Origin: Nageia nagi
Lineage: Eukaryota > Pinophyta
Assembly: GCA_050084985.1 (NCBI GenBank)
Contig: JBITNC010000001.1
Span: forward strand, 57,598,001 to 57,662,000
DNA: 64,000 nt
Direction: 5' to 3'
Shown: piece after piece, positions 1-11,794 of the stretch
Position numbering within the stretch: the stretch's first letter is position 1
Layout: every line of letters begins with the position of its first letter
Program-made: the position numbers and the translations under genes
Notes under the pieces: model-generated
Told to the model about the DNA's origin: nothing
The model's input: only the letters and a program-made list of their open reading frames with translations
Databases searched by the model: none

Positions 1-18
1 AATAAGTTGAGGGGCTAA

Positions 19-210
19 CGGATTACATATATAAAAAAATGCGGTAAATTTCTACATGATGATCAATCTGAAGGGCTTTCTTCTACAGAATATTCTGAGG
101 TAGCAACATGTGCACCAAACAGTCTGTCTCAGATTCCAAGTCCCGTATTTGCTGCACCGGATTCATTGCTTTTTACTCCATTCAACCACTCAGACATAAG
201 AAAAAGCTAA
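19..210 (+). CDS. Possible 3'-terminal coding segment of an unknown gene
   Basis: Frame 1 is open from just after a TAA at 16-18 to a TAA at 208-210, about 63 codons. The translation has ordinary, non-repetitive composition (for example LSQIPSPVFAAPDSLLF near the C-terminus) and no ATG near its start, so it could be the end of a longer gene entering from the left. A pyrimidine-rich stretch ending in CTACAG near 80-90 could be a splice acceptor, which would make the true exon begin inside the open stretch. I recognise no family. The sequence after the stop is AT-rich and looks like a 3' UTR, but no polyadenylation signal is decisive. It could equally be a chance open frame. Confidence 0.25.
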   Translation, partial: RITYIKKCGKFLHDDQSEGLSSTEYSEVATCAPNSLSQIPSPVFAAPDSLLFTPFNHSDIRKS

Positions 211-3200
211 TTTGATTGTCTGTAATAGTCCCCTATTAGCATTCTTATAGATTTGTAACTCGTTAGTTTTTGTGTCATGTAAAGCTATCACAAGTTTGTA
301 ACATTGATAACTGTTCACTACTACATCATGGGTGGATTTTCTCAGTGCAAGAAAGCTTGACTTTGAATAACTTTGTATGTCATAATGACACTGCAATGGA
401 CAACAATTGTTCACTTTCCTCTCCAATGCATTTGGGAAACAGTGGTGGGCTTAGGAACTCCGTCGGTATAAAATAGTAAACCTCCAAGACGCATTTTTTG
501 TATAACCTTGACTTACAATGTGTCTACTAGGGTTCTTAAAATTGGTGAAGAATGTTGACCTAAGCTTGAACCTGGTTCCCATAACTCTTTGTATCAGGGC
601 TGTCCTTGAAGACTGATTGCTTTGGGGGGTGAAAGTTTTGTTTTTTCAAGAGCCTATTTTTGTTGGTTTTTTTTCTTGAAAACCCACAATGCTAAGACCA
701 CAAATGAAGGTGCTAAGGGTAAGCTCAGAAACCACACTCTTTGCAAGAGAGTTGAAAACATTTTGGACTGATCTCAATCAAGAAGTCAGGTATGATATAA
801 AAGTTTCTTGGACTGTTCGCAAGTTGCTGACTAGCACACCTTGCATCTAGAGGCAAATGAAGGTTTTTCTACAACAGTCACAAAAGAATGAAATTTTAGC
901 CACATCAATAACTGAAACACCCCAAGACACTGATAAACAATGTCAGAAATGATGGACACCAAAGTGTAGCCAAGAAACATGTTCTTCATTGCAGTATACA
1001 AACTGTTTTACATATAATACAGTAGTGTTACAGTCCATTCTTGAGTAATATCTCACACCTACAACTAAAAACAGTTCTAATATGGTTATATGTTTTTGGA
1101 CTTTATGGATGATGCTTGATGCTTTTCTATAAGCCTCTGAGCAAGATATCATAGAAAATGTTTTAATGCAAGATTAGGACTAGGGGTCAACTATCATAAG
1201 CATCGCAGTGAAAAGAAATGCAGTAAAGGATTTCAAGGAAAGTGACAAGATTTGAGAACCTGGAATAACTTGTAAGAATGCCAAAAATACTTTGCAAGAA
1301 GAGATCACGAGGAAACCTAAAGTTCAATGATTTTGCAAAGTGGAGAGAAAGTGACACATAATATGGATAGAAGTATGTTTAATATCAAAATAATAACATT
1401 GAACTATCATAATATTTTGAAGACTCAAAGAAATGTACAAAATTTGAGGATAATACTTTCCAAAAAGGGAGGGAAGGTAATGACTTCTTATTTGGTCTAC
1501 ATTGGTTACACCTTCTATGGAGTGATGCCATTATTATGAATAATATCATATGAATAGCATTACAATCATAATCATTATTGAGAAATCATATTTAGAGATT
1601 CTACCCTTTTGAAGTGGCTTTCAAAATTCTACTCTTTCAAGTTGGCTATAATCTTTGGACTTTTATTGATTGATATATTGGATTTGGTTATTGTAAGCAA
1701 TTCTTCAATTCACATTAAATGGTAATAATATTTTTCTATTTATCTTCTATTTTGTTATTTTGGTATGATTGAGATACAATTATGTTAATTTACTACTGAG
1801 TTAGTTATAGGTTTTAAAATGTTTTTGAGTAAATTATATTGCATTATCATAATCATGGAGATGTTTTGTATTTCATGTGAAATGCGATTGTGAAGAGAGA
1901 GTTGAAATAAATAGCATAAGAGTGTTGAACTAAACATCTTCCCAATTTGTGTGGATATAAAGTTAGGACATTGAAGGTGTAGCATATATTATGAAAAATT
2001 TCTTGGGATACTATTGGGTGATTGTTGAAGCTAGGTCTCTCCAAAGTGTTTTATGTTTATAAGATGTTCGATCTTATGTCTTTATTTGTTTTATTTTGTT
2101 CAATTCAATAATATGGAGCATGTTTTAAGTGTTTAAGATCTAATGAAAAGGAAAACATTTGAAAGTTTTATAGAGTATAAGTTTATCTAAGATCCATCTT
2201 GTATTAGATATTATGTTATGAAGGATAAATAATGTAGTATATTACAATTATATCTTGAAAAGTTTTAATCTCCTATTTAATCATCTAATATGTAGTCCTC
2301 TCAAGTCAAAGTTAAGTTGGAAGGAATCCATGGATTTTTAATTGTGTATTCTTCTTGAGTAAAATAAAAAAAATCCATGGATGTTTTTTGTGGAATGTAT
2401 AACTAGTTATCATATGTTTAACTTTAGATCTCAAAACCCTAATACGATAACTTTTTGAAATAGTGTGTTGTGTAAATTGTGGTGCCAATGTGGTCTTTCA
2501 ATATGCATGAGACTTGTGTCTTTATAAAGAGCATTTTGATATCATCTTTACTTTTGTTATGAATTTAACAGAGAGGTTTAATGTTATGTTTTGTATAAGT
2601 AGAACTAAGTACTCTACGGAGAAATTTGTTGTATGCCTTTTTGTATTATGTATTCACAAAATACAAAAACTTAAAAGAAATAAAATGTTAAAGAAAGATT
2701 ATATATGCTCATGAGATCTAAGTATACTTAACAGAAATATGGAAAGTCTACATGCAATTAGGTAGATGTTATAGGGTCACCAAAAGTTTAAAGAAGTTCA
2801 TTTATATGTTGATACAAGCTCATGTGTAAGTTAACCAAGCTTACTAAAGAAGGAAGAACTTAAATATTATAGCCCCAGGAAGTCAAATAAGATGTGTACA
2901 ATTATAGATACCTAAATTTGATTTTTGTATTTAATTAGATACATAATTTATATATCTAAAAAGAATAATCATTTAGAGAGAAGTAACAATAATGTGAATT
3001 CAAATTTCAAATTTAATACTATAATATCCAAGGAAAATGCAAATGATTTATTATAAAAGCTCCTGATCATTTCATTGTTTTTTAACCACTTCTCTTGATG
3101 GACATGATCTAAGATCTCCAAGATTATCAACATAAAACAAAATCATTGATAGTAACATTGCTACATCTTTTTATTGGATTTATATTAAAAAAATGTGCTA

Positions 3201-3748
3201 TTATAGATTGATATAAAATGAATCAAACAATAGACTACTATATCAAACATCTTTTGACCTCTTGACACACCCTACAACTTTTGGAACTCCAAAATTTCTC
3301 AAAACTAAGATTAGGGGCATTCTAGATTATTGATTTTAAAACAAGCTTGATCTTAAAATTAGTTTTTTTTTAAACCCTAGTTTAGATCTATCGACTCTTC
3401 GCTTCAACATAGATCTCATGTCTTTTGATGATTTATGGGATCTAGGTATCGAGTGTATGATTTTCATTATTCTTCCATTTTTACTATCTGATTGTATCTA
3501 ACATATAGGTAGAGCTTGATAATCATTGAGGTTGTTCCTAGCCTTGTGAAACATCCAAAATAAGTGTGAATCATCCCTCTCAAAATATTAGTTTAGTAGG
3601 ATTTATTTAGAGGAGGATTCATAACATCATTTAGGACTATAAATATCATATCTAAGTTTCGTTATTTGAATGCCATTAGCTTGTACCCTAGATCTAGGAA
3701 TATTATAATACTATTTTATATTTTAAATTTGCTAGACCAATAAATATC
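211..3748. other. AT-rich DNA with no recognisable gene
   Basis: Both strands carry only short open frames with no recognisable motif. A 54-codon frame at 689-850 (plus) has plausible codon composition but matches nothing I know. Around 2322-2385 the sequence ATCCATGGAT occurs twice in inverted context, giving a weak stem. I see no LTR ends, primer sites or transposase remnants here. Confidence 0.5.
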
Positions 3749-3765
3749 ATTATTTAACTATATTT
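3749..3765. repeat. Left target-site duplication of retroposed element G
   Basis: The 17-bp string ATTATTTAACTATATTT stands here, next to the T-run that is the minus-strand poly(A) tail of element G. The identical string recurs at 5423-5439. A duplication of this length beside an A-tail is the signature of LINE-type (target-primed) insertion. Confidence 0.85.
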
Positions 3766-5422
3766 TTTTCGATAAGGATAAATAATATTTACAACGGGTT
3801 TTCCACAACATAGGGCCCCAAAACCCCTATGTACATGAGAGTATAGATATTCTATAGTATTACATTTGATTCAAAAATATATCACAAAGTTTCCCTACAG
3901 TTAAACAAAATGCTATTGGATGTCATCTTTCTTCACTGACTCTTGATTGCACCAACCACACATTGGCTACACTATTGACCTCAAATCAACTTCAAAGTTT
4001 GATTCTTTCTTATTAAAACATTCCAAGAGAAGTTCCATTTCCATATTCATTATTCCTTTTGAATTTGGGATTGGGATGTCCAAAGGAATTTCTTTCTAAT
4101 TAGAAACCAAATTCACTTTCCATCGATCCCTACCAAGCTTTTTTTTGTTATACCATGGTATTTAATAGCCTTCATTTCTCGTCTAACTAAATGAACATTT
4201 CTCTATTGTTTCCTCTTCTTCTAATTTGTCCCCATTCAAAAAGATGTCTAAGTTTCTTATAGACTTTCTTGAATCTCATTTTAGGGATGAGAGTCTGCAA
4301 CTTACTTGGGCTAGTAGGATCTTGCCTAGAGCAATTCTTCTAAGGGATCTATTCCCTTGGGGGGGTCGAAGATCATCCACATCATTCTCATTCAGCTAAC
4401 TTTGGTTTCTTGTAGGGAATTAACATTCATATCCTTATTTCCAATTACTGGGGGTGACCATTGCATGTCATTCGATTCTTCTAGAAGAGCCCAAAGATCT
4501 TCAGACACATCCTCCATCAACTAACTTTGGGGTTCCTCAAGGGAATTCTCCTCCATATCCATAGTGCCCATAGCAATAGGGGATACTAGCAATTCTTCCT
4601 CCTTTTCTTCTTCTACCTCCATGTCATCTTCTTCCATCTCTTCATCCAATCCTTCATCATCTTTAGAAGCCACCACTAATGTGCCCCTTCTCCTAGATGT
4701 AGCTTCATTATCATCATCAACCTTTAAAATAATAAGCGAGGAGGTGATAGGCTCCCCAGTTGGGGGAATTCTTACTTGTGAACTATTACTAGAAGAATTT
4801 GTGGAAACTAGGTCTACCAGAGGAGGTTTCGACACCTGATGAAATAGAGGCCTTACCCTTCTTGCCCCATATGCTCAAAATCCTCTAAATTTTGATTAAT
4901 CCTTGACGCATTAACATTTTTCCTCTATGCTTTCTAATATATGAATCCATTAAATTATACAAAAAGTAGAGAATATTGATCTTATAAACTTCTCTAAAAT
5001 GATATAGGAAAATAAAATGAACCCCAAATAGTTTAGTGCATCTACCTTCCATAGTGAACAGTTTCACAATGACTTTCATCACCTCATCCTAGGGATATCT
5101 AATGGATGCAATTGGGCATGTTGATTTCCTTATCTACAGGAGAGGTACCCCTTGCTCATAGAATGTCTACACTTCAAAAACTAGAGTCCTCATCTCCCTG
5201 TTGTACCTCAATCAAAATTGGCCATCCCCATAGTTGCTTCAATTAGTTCAAGTCTGATTAAAAAGTGGCATCCATATACCATGACACTTTCTCCATTCCA
5301 AGAAGCTACAACTTGCCTTGACCAATTAGGATTGTGGCCATTTAGTGCATTTGCAAAGCCACATATACACCCATTGCATAGTATACACTAGACTATTTGG
5401 TCCCTTCTGATTCTTCCCTCGT
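3766..5422 (-). mobile_element. Element G: poly(A)-tailed retroposed sequence, same family as F
   Basis: This 1.66-kb unit lies between exact 17-bp direct repeats and ends on the minus strand in a short A-run, so it was inserted by a LINE-type mechanism. Its last ~60 bases before the tail (an AAAACCCG block, then AT-rich sequence) align with the 3' end of element F at 23052-23110. Its decayed coding region matches F's protein. It carries no reverse transcriptase or endonuclease, so it is either a processed gene copy or a non-autonomous element mobilised in trans. The 5' end begins inside the region homologous to F codon ~110, so G is 5'-truncated relative to F. It keeps a longer C-terminal part and 3' region than F. 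Many stops mark it as old. Confidence 0.8.
4521..5390 (-). pseudogene. Decayed copy of an unidentified plant protein with an acidic tail
   Basis: Read on the minus strand, 5352-5302 gives ALNGHNPNWSRQVVAS, matching ALCGHNPEWTRQVMQS in element F. After further stops, 5082-5000 gives VKLFTMEGRCTKLFGVHF, matching FKLFTLEGRCTELFGLHF in F. One stop there is a Trp codon changed to TAG in the shared YPWD motif. The copy then continues into LYHFREVYKINILYFLY and related sequence that F lacks. The segment 4835-4521 encodes a Ser/Thr-rich stretch and then a strongly acidic one rich in Glu and Asp. Frameshifts and stops separate the blocks, so no product is expected. I do not recognise the protein family and assign no function. 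The acidic tail suggests a nuclear or DNA/RNA-associated protein, but that is only inference. Confidence 0.65.
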
Positions 5423-5439
5423 ATTATTTAACTATATTT
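5423..5439. repeat. Right target-site duplication of element G
   Basis: This is an exact second copy of the 17-bp string at 3749-3765. Removing 3766-5439 restores continuous flanking sequence. Confidence 0.85.
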
Positions 5440-5734
5440 CATTCATAGGTGAAATAATAATTTGTGACATATATTATCACAATTGCATTCTATTTTATTT
5501 ACATTTTTTGTGAACCAAAAATGAATAGCCTACTCAAATCTAATAAAAAAATCAAATTTAGAAGTAATAGAATTAAATAAATAATTTGCACAAATGTGCT
5601 ATACGATATCAAGTTTGTGAACAAAGGATGATATTTCTTACTAATTTAATGAGAAAATCCAAATTCCTTTGTTGTGGCATATCCTTAATAAACCTTTATA
5701 TAGTAAAGGACATGAAATTCGTTTGTTATGGCAT

Positions 5735-5794
5735 GTTTAGGACCTCCTTTGTTGTGGCAACTCAATTTGATATGTAGTAAAGGAGGTCCTAAAC
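5735..5794. repeat. Perfect 16-bp inverted repeat (hairpin)
   Basis: GTTTAGGACCTCCTTT at 5735-5750 is the exact reverse complement of 5779-5794, with a 28-base loop. The words CTTTGTTGTGGCA and GTTTGTTATGGCA recur just upstream. No flanking duplication or poly-T tail marks it as a terminator or a known MITE. Confidence 0.6.
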
Positions 5795-6092
5795 AACACT
5801 TATTGGCATTTCAAGAGAAGTTTAGCGCCAAATTTGGAAATATAGTTAATTTTTAGTTGCATTTTTCCCTAGGATCCTAAAGTAAGAAATATCAAAAATG
5901 GTTCTACAATTTACCATCAAATTCCCTTCATAGCTATGAGGAATTTACAAAGACCTTTGTAGACCATTAAAAGTACAAGAAGAAGAAATTGCCAACATTA
6001 GTAGACTTTGAAAGATTGGAATAAGACACTTTATATTAAATTTCTTATTCAAGTATAAATACAAGAGATAGAACCTAACAATAAAAAATGGT

Positions 6093-6112
6093 TTATATAT
6101 ATATATATATAT
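6093..6112. repeat. (TA)n microsatellite
   Basis: About ten TA dinucleotides in a row lie within the probable LTR of element H. Confidence 0.9.
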
Positions 6113-6146
6113 AATTAACCACTAATCTATAATTAATTACTAATAT

Positions 6147-8730
6147 ATCCCCCCATATTACATTAGGTATTCAAAGAACATGAGAGGAAGCTCCAAAATT
6201 ATTCAAACTTTTAATAATCAAGAAATTTAGTGAAAATATATACAACTTTCTCTTTTGTGAAAATTTAATAAAGTTGAATATTGTGTAGTGAAACATTGTC
6301 ATGAATGAAGTGCCCTTGTATCTCAATATATTTAGTGCGCTCATAAAAAATAGGATTGCAAACCAGCTTCAGTACATCTTGATTGTCATAGCACAAAATG
6401 GTAGGCTAGCTCAATGGTATTCTAATATCTTCCTAAATGCGATATAACCATACTACATCAAAAATAACATATCAAATAATATGATATTTCAACTTATGGT
6501 AGATTTTGATGTGATACTCTTTTTCTTGCTGCTTTAAGAAATAGGTCCAAATTCAAGGAAGAATGCATATCCAACCATTGATCTTATATCCTCCAAGGAT
6601 CCTCCATAATTCACATCAATGTATCCAATCAAAAGGAGCTTTCTCAAGTTCATGCCTAAACTTAGAAAGATACTACCAGCATATCAAATATTTAGCTTGG
6701 TATATAAAAGGTAAATTAACCCTCCAATTAATTGATGATGAAGAGTTGCATTTACTCATGGAGAACTATCATGACATGATAGAGGTAAACTAGGTTCAAT
6801 AGATGTGGGTATGGACTAGTATTATGTTATCTTGAACTTCTCTAATAAACTCTTGTTATAGTTCATTTATGAAACAAATATCTAGTCTTGCATATACCAA
6901 ACCTACAATCCAAGGAAATAATTAAGTAAACCAATATCAATCATGTTGAATGATTTCTTAAGATTATTATTAAAATATAGGATCAATTATTCATTACTCC
7001 TTATTATGACCAAATCATCGACATGGTTGTCTTCCTCCCATGTTGTTGAAGGTAGAGATTAGGATTGTAAGGAATCCTAACAAATCTATGTTCTAATATG
7101 TTCTCATAAATCTTGATGTACTAAGCTCTTGGAGCCTATCTTAACCTATACATAGACTTTATCAATCTACATATTTTTTCTTTACCTAGATCAACAACGA
7201 ATCCTTCAAAATGCTACATGTAGACTTCTTTCTCCAAGTATTTATTCAATAAGGCACTCTTTGCATCTATCTAATGCACTTTCCAACCAAATTATACAAC
7301 CATTGCAAAAGAGTATTGATGTTTTTGATCATGGATGTGGAAGAAAATATCTTCTTATAATCTATGACTTCATCTTATGCATACCCATTTATAACTAGTA
7401 AAACCTTATATTTATTGAGTTCTCCACCAACTTTGTACTTTTTCTTGAACACCCACTTCCACCCATTAGCCTTCTTCCTTGGTGGAATATATACTAACTC
7501 CCATGTACCATTTCTCATTAAGGAATCATACTCATCCTTCATGGTTGATTTCCAATGGGGTAAATTAAGGTCCTCATGAACAATTTCATGTTTAAGACTA
7601 TTCACCTTCAAGTTTATTAATGCTAGCCTCATTTCCTCTTGAGAAATGCTACATGTCCTTAGTTTAGAAGTAAAAGCACTCATCTAAATCCTACAATTTC
7701 TTTTTATACCAAATCGATTAACTAGAGTGATTAGGTGGTAAACATATAACAAGATCTACTCTTCATTATCATGAGTGATGGTAGGATCATTATCAGGAGC
7801 AATTGGTGTTGTAGATGGATTCATTGGAAAATCACCAATCTTATCAAAGATAACATCTCTTTTCACATATATATTCTAAGTAGTAGGATACATTAGCTTG
7901 TAGCCTTTATATTCTATACAATACCCAAGAACAATGCACCTTAAGGACTTGTCTTCTAAATTTATCTATTACTCTTTGGGAATGTAAATGTAGGTCATGC
8001 AAATAAATACTTAAAGATGAGAGATAGATGGTTTCACCCCTTAACATGCTTCTTTAGGATTTATCCCCTCTAGAGCTTTATTAGATGATCTATTTAAAAA
8101 CAAATATTGTAGTTTTCACAACTTCAATTCAAAAAGTAGGATGCAACTTTGCATCCTTCAACATGCTCCTCACCATATATACAATAGTATGATTCCATAA
8201 TTTAGCAACTCCATTTTGTTATGGTGTGGATGATGTGGTCAACTATAATTGAATCCCATTCTCTTTTAATAATGAAAAAAAATCATTTTATGCGTACTCT
8301 CCCTTTTGATCTAAGTGGAGTACATGCATTTGATGCTTAATGACATTCTCCACATGAGCCTTGAACTCCTTGAAGTACTCCTTGGTCTCTAACTTTTCTT
8401 TAAAAAAATACACCCACATATTTTGGGAGTAATCATCAATAAATAGAAGAAAATATCAATATATAATGTGGATAGCCTTAATGGGGATGCACACATTAGA
8501 ATGTATAACATCAATAATAAATCCCTTAGCATGATGGATTCTATCCTCAAAAGGTACCCTATGTTGTTGTTCTATAATACAAGAAGAATAAAAAGTTATA
8601 TGAGAAGTAAGAGAGGGAAGACCATGTACCATCTTCTTCCATTGCAAGGTAATCATGTAGTTAGGATTCATGTATCTATATTTGTGATGCAAAAGAGTGG
8701 TATCATCATATTAATAGTAAGTGCTTGATT
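6147..8730 (-). mobile_element. Element H: decayed Ty1/copia pol (integrase to RNase H)
   Basis: On the minus strand the order is that of copia pol. The zinc-finger end of integrase with FEDRIHHAKGF lies near 8560. The integrase core follows: FIDDYSQNMWVYFFKEK near 8440-8400, a changed SDNGGEY as DQKGEY near 8300, and an NGVAK motif near 8210. The RDVIFDKIGDF segment is near 7860. Reverse transcriptase starts at 7560 with NGTWELV and KWVFKKKYKV. The KSAFLN-type block (near 7270) and a LNYFLGL block follow, and RNase H ends with YERTKYIEIQGHFI near 6330. A TATGGGGGGATAT purine tract at 6147-6162 is the expected polypurine tract beside the 3' LTR. Stops and frameshifts occur throughout. Gag, protease and a clear 5' LTR are not visible. 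Confidence 0.85.
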
Positions 8731-8782
8731 TTTGGAAGATAGAACATTAAGAAGGAACATGTTCCTGAACTGACTAGCAAAG

Positions 8783-9115
8783 TAGAACCTTGTCAGCTAA
8801 GCATTGGATGGAGATAAATCTCCAACCTTCAAGAGTTTGATTAGGTCGGTTCCTATTTCCAACTAGGTATGGAATACCCTCTATTTTGGTAAGATGAACC
8901 ATTTTATATAAAGGTAAAAAATTCCAAGAAAGAGAGGGAAAAGTAGAAAATACAAGGTGTAGGATGCATGGAAAGAAAACTTAAATAACCTTGAGGCTTA
9001 CATGCTCATAGTTTCAATAATGGGCTTATTGTAGCCACTAAGATACTGGGAATGAGTTAAAATATTTTATGTAACCTAGCTATTGAACTTAATAGCTTCT
9101 GTTTCACATGAATCT
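8783..9115. repeat. Dispersed repeat R1, copy 1
   Basis: About 330 bp here align by eye, with many substitutions, to 42192-42540. Shared anchors are GGAGATAAATCT, TAGGTCG-TTCCTATTTC, AAGAGAGGGAAA and TGTAACCTAGCTA. It lies upstream of the H integrase remnant and could be a non-coding part of an old element. No coding content is visible. Confidence 0.65.
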
Positions 9116-9346
9116 AATTTTCAATTATAGTGCTTTACCTATTCCCATATTCACAAAATGCTAAAATTTCAAACCTATTTTTTTATTTAATTTAAACACT
9201 CGAATGGTCTAAGAATAGATAAGGTGATCCACATGAACATATCAATGCTGCTAGCTAGTTAATGCCCACATGGCAAGATTGGTCAAATCCATATTAACCA
9301 ACCTTGATCAGAATGCTGCTAGTGTTTACTTCTCAATGATCATCCC

Positions 9347-9351
9347 ATTGG
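9347..9351. repeat. Left TSD of element A (ATTGG)
   Basis: ATTGG immediately precedes the TG of the left LTR and recurs at 32419-32423 immediately after the CA of the right LTR. Confidence 0.85.
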
Positions 9352-9829
9352 TGTTAGAATTTGTAATATAATATTGTGTAATATTTTTTATTAATGTAAA
9401 TTCACTTAATACTTAAAGTATCACTAGATACCTTAAAGTATTAAGGGAATAAAAATAGTAGAAAGATTAAAAATAGGTATGAGATTAAAAATAGGTAAAG
9501 AATTAAAAATAGAAAAGGGATTAATTATAGAATAGATTTCTTCTTATAAAAAGAGAACCCTCATCTTCTCTTGTTACACTATTGTAATGCAAGCTTTGCT
9601 ATAGGTTTAGAGATTGAGAGAGAGAGAGAGAAGAGATTTTATAAGAAAAGTCATTGAGAATAAGAATATCTTAGTTAGTGGATGTACTCCTAATGAGGCA
9701 GGAACCACTTTATATCTTGTGTTATTTATGAGATTGGCTTGAGTTATTATGCTATAGTGTTGGTGTTGAAAGTTCCTTCTTGAGATCTTGGTAGATTAGA
9801 AGTTAATTCAGAAAGAGTTAATTTTTTCA
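9352..9829 (+). repeat. Element A 5' LTR
   Basis: It is 478 bp, starts TGTTAGAATTTG and ends TTTTTTCA. A TATAAAAA box is at 9545-9552 and a GA microsatellite at about 9614-9632. It pairs with 31954-32418. Confidence 0.9.
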
Positions 9830-9831
9830 AG

Positions 9832-9843
9832 TGATATTAGAGC
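9832..9843 (+). promoter_or_regulatory. Element A primer-binding site
   Basis: TGATATTAGAGC lies two bases after the LTR. It differs at two positions from TGGTATCAGAGC, the complement of the plant initiator-Met tRNA 3' end used by copia elements. Confidence 0.75.
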
Positions 9844-11794
9844 AATTCTTGGAGGCTTCTATTCAACATCCTTTAAGGTCCATTCCTCTTCTTTCTCCAT
9901 CTACTTTAGTGAGGTAAAAAAAGCTTGAAGGTATAATCTTCTTTCTACATTGTTCATTATCAAATTTGCTTTATTACTAACCAATTTGTGGTTATTTTAT
10001 TATAAAATTTTATTTAGCAAAATTTGTTCAAAGTAGATATTATTACCATATTTTTTGTTATACTAACATGTTAGTTTTATTTTTTAAGCTATTTCTATGC
10101 ATACTTTTCCTAACAATAGTTTGTTAGTTGCATTTTCTTAAGTAAAATTGGTTAATATGTAGTAAGTAGATTTGCTTAAATTTAGCAATAATAAATTATT
10201 ATAGCTTAAATTTGCAAGTTTATACTTAGTGTAGAGATAGTTAAAATTTTTGCAATTTTTTTAACTATAATGTTATTATTGCAATTTTTTTTTTTGCAGT
10301 ACTAATATGTTTGTAAATATAAAATTGCATGCAAATTACATGTATGAATTTTTTAAATATTTTATATGCATACATTTTTTTAATCTATTACATGCATGCA
10401 TTTTTTTTAGAGAACTTTATATATATATATATATATAGAGTTCATTTTATTAAAAAAATAGTATGAGCTAAAGGTTGAATTAATTGCTATTTAAAGTTTG
10501 AGTCTTTATTTGCTAATTTTACTATAAGTGCAAGTTATTTTAAGGATTTTTTTAAAAAATAGCATGCCTTTAAGTGGGAAATTAATTCTGCATAGATAGA
10601 TTAATGTTAATTAATTATGCATAGATTAATGTTCATAATGCATGGATTAATTATGTATGCATGGATTAATATTGTCTTAATGCATGTTTATTGCACACGT
10701 ATGGTTGGATACAATTTTTAAATGCATGCTTTAATTTTTATCTTAGTGCATGTTTTTTTCTAAGTGGATAAAATTTTTAAATGCATGATTTAATATTTTT
10801 TCCTAATGCATGTGAATGGATACAATTTTTTTAAAATAGTTTAACCTTATTTTTTAATGATAAATTACAAATAAGAAATTATTTTAAGTCCATTTTTAAG
10901 TAACAAGAGGGAGAATTCTTCATTTTTGATAATGAACCTTTGTAAAAAGTTCCATTATGGGTTGCGACAAAACCTATTGGACTCTTAGGTTCATTTGTTA
11001 TTACTTAAAATTAATAAACTTTTGTAAAACGTTCCATTAGTGGTTGTAACAAAACCCATTGGACTCTTTGGTTCATACTTATGGATGATGTTGTATGTAG
11101 TTTAATTTTTAAAGCACTTTATTTATTTTGCACTTTTACTTTATATGTAAAGTACGCAAACATTGAAAATTACTTTCCCTTAAAATGAACACATTCACAT
11201 ATTTTTTTCTACAACATGACTTATTTGGGGAGCCATGAGGTGAGAATAAGGCGGATTGGAGCCTTTTAATCCTATGATCCAAGTGGTGAAAATTTTATAC
11301 TTCTTAATTACCCCTAAGTCCTATGTTAGTTTGGATTTAACTCCATATAGGTGGATAGGCATGTGTATAGTGATACCACATGTCTACCTATCTATTCAAG
11401 GATTATCCTAATAACCTAGGAGAAAACTAAAAACTTAATCAAGATAATTAATTTGATCAATCCAATATACATCACAACCTTGAAAAATAGCTAGTACTTC
11501 TCCATGTGAGAGTATATTGTTGTCCAAAGGGAATTGGTTGAGAATTGGTAGGACCTAGGCTCCTTGCGAGCATCCAGATGAAAACCTAATTTTAGACAAG
11601 AAAATAAGCCTCAATATTTCTCTCTTTTTGATTATACTTGGTGATGAAGATGTTGGATGTATGATTTTAATTCTTGTTAAACAATTTAAGTATTTGATTT
11701 GTTGATTAGTTCAAACATGTATTTGTATGATAATTATTTTTAAATTCATCATGTATGCTTACATTGTTTATCTCCTTCATATTATGTTGTAGAA
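9844..11794 (+). other. Element A untranslated leader
   Basis: About 1.95 kb lacks reading frames. The first kilobase is T-rich with repeated ATGCATG-type words. From about 10910 to 11620 the sequence matches the leader of element B at about 20580-21200, including TCTATTCAAGGATTATCC and GAATTGGTTGAG. An 82-bp tandem duplication starts at 10941 and 11023. The block between LTR and gag is where packaging signals are usually found. Confidence 0.7.

Larger units (their letters stand above)
5440..6146. other. AT-rich spacer with hairpin and remains of a copia LTR
   Basis: No gene is visible. The part nearest 6146 probably includes the decayed 3' LTR of element H: on the minus strand it begins just after a G-rich tract and runs through AATTAATTATAGATTAG and a TA microsatellite. 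The LTR's outer end is not clear. Confidence 0.45.

Noticed and set aside
2320-2385. Inverted repeat of ATCCATGGAT as a possible MITE
   Set aside because: The word is itself palindromic, so the inverted repeat is partly trivial, and no terminal duplication was seen.
4564-4839. Ser-rich open frame on the plus strand
   Set aside because: It is the complement of the acidic, Glu/Asp-codon-rich segment of element G and has no independent support.
7364-7579. Plus-strand open frame of 71 codons
   Set aside because: It is antisense to the element H RT segment, whose motifs are clear on the minus strand.
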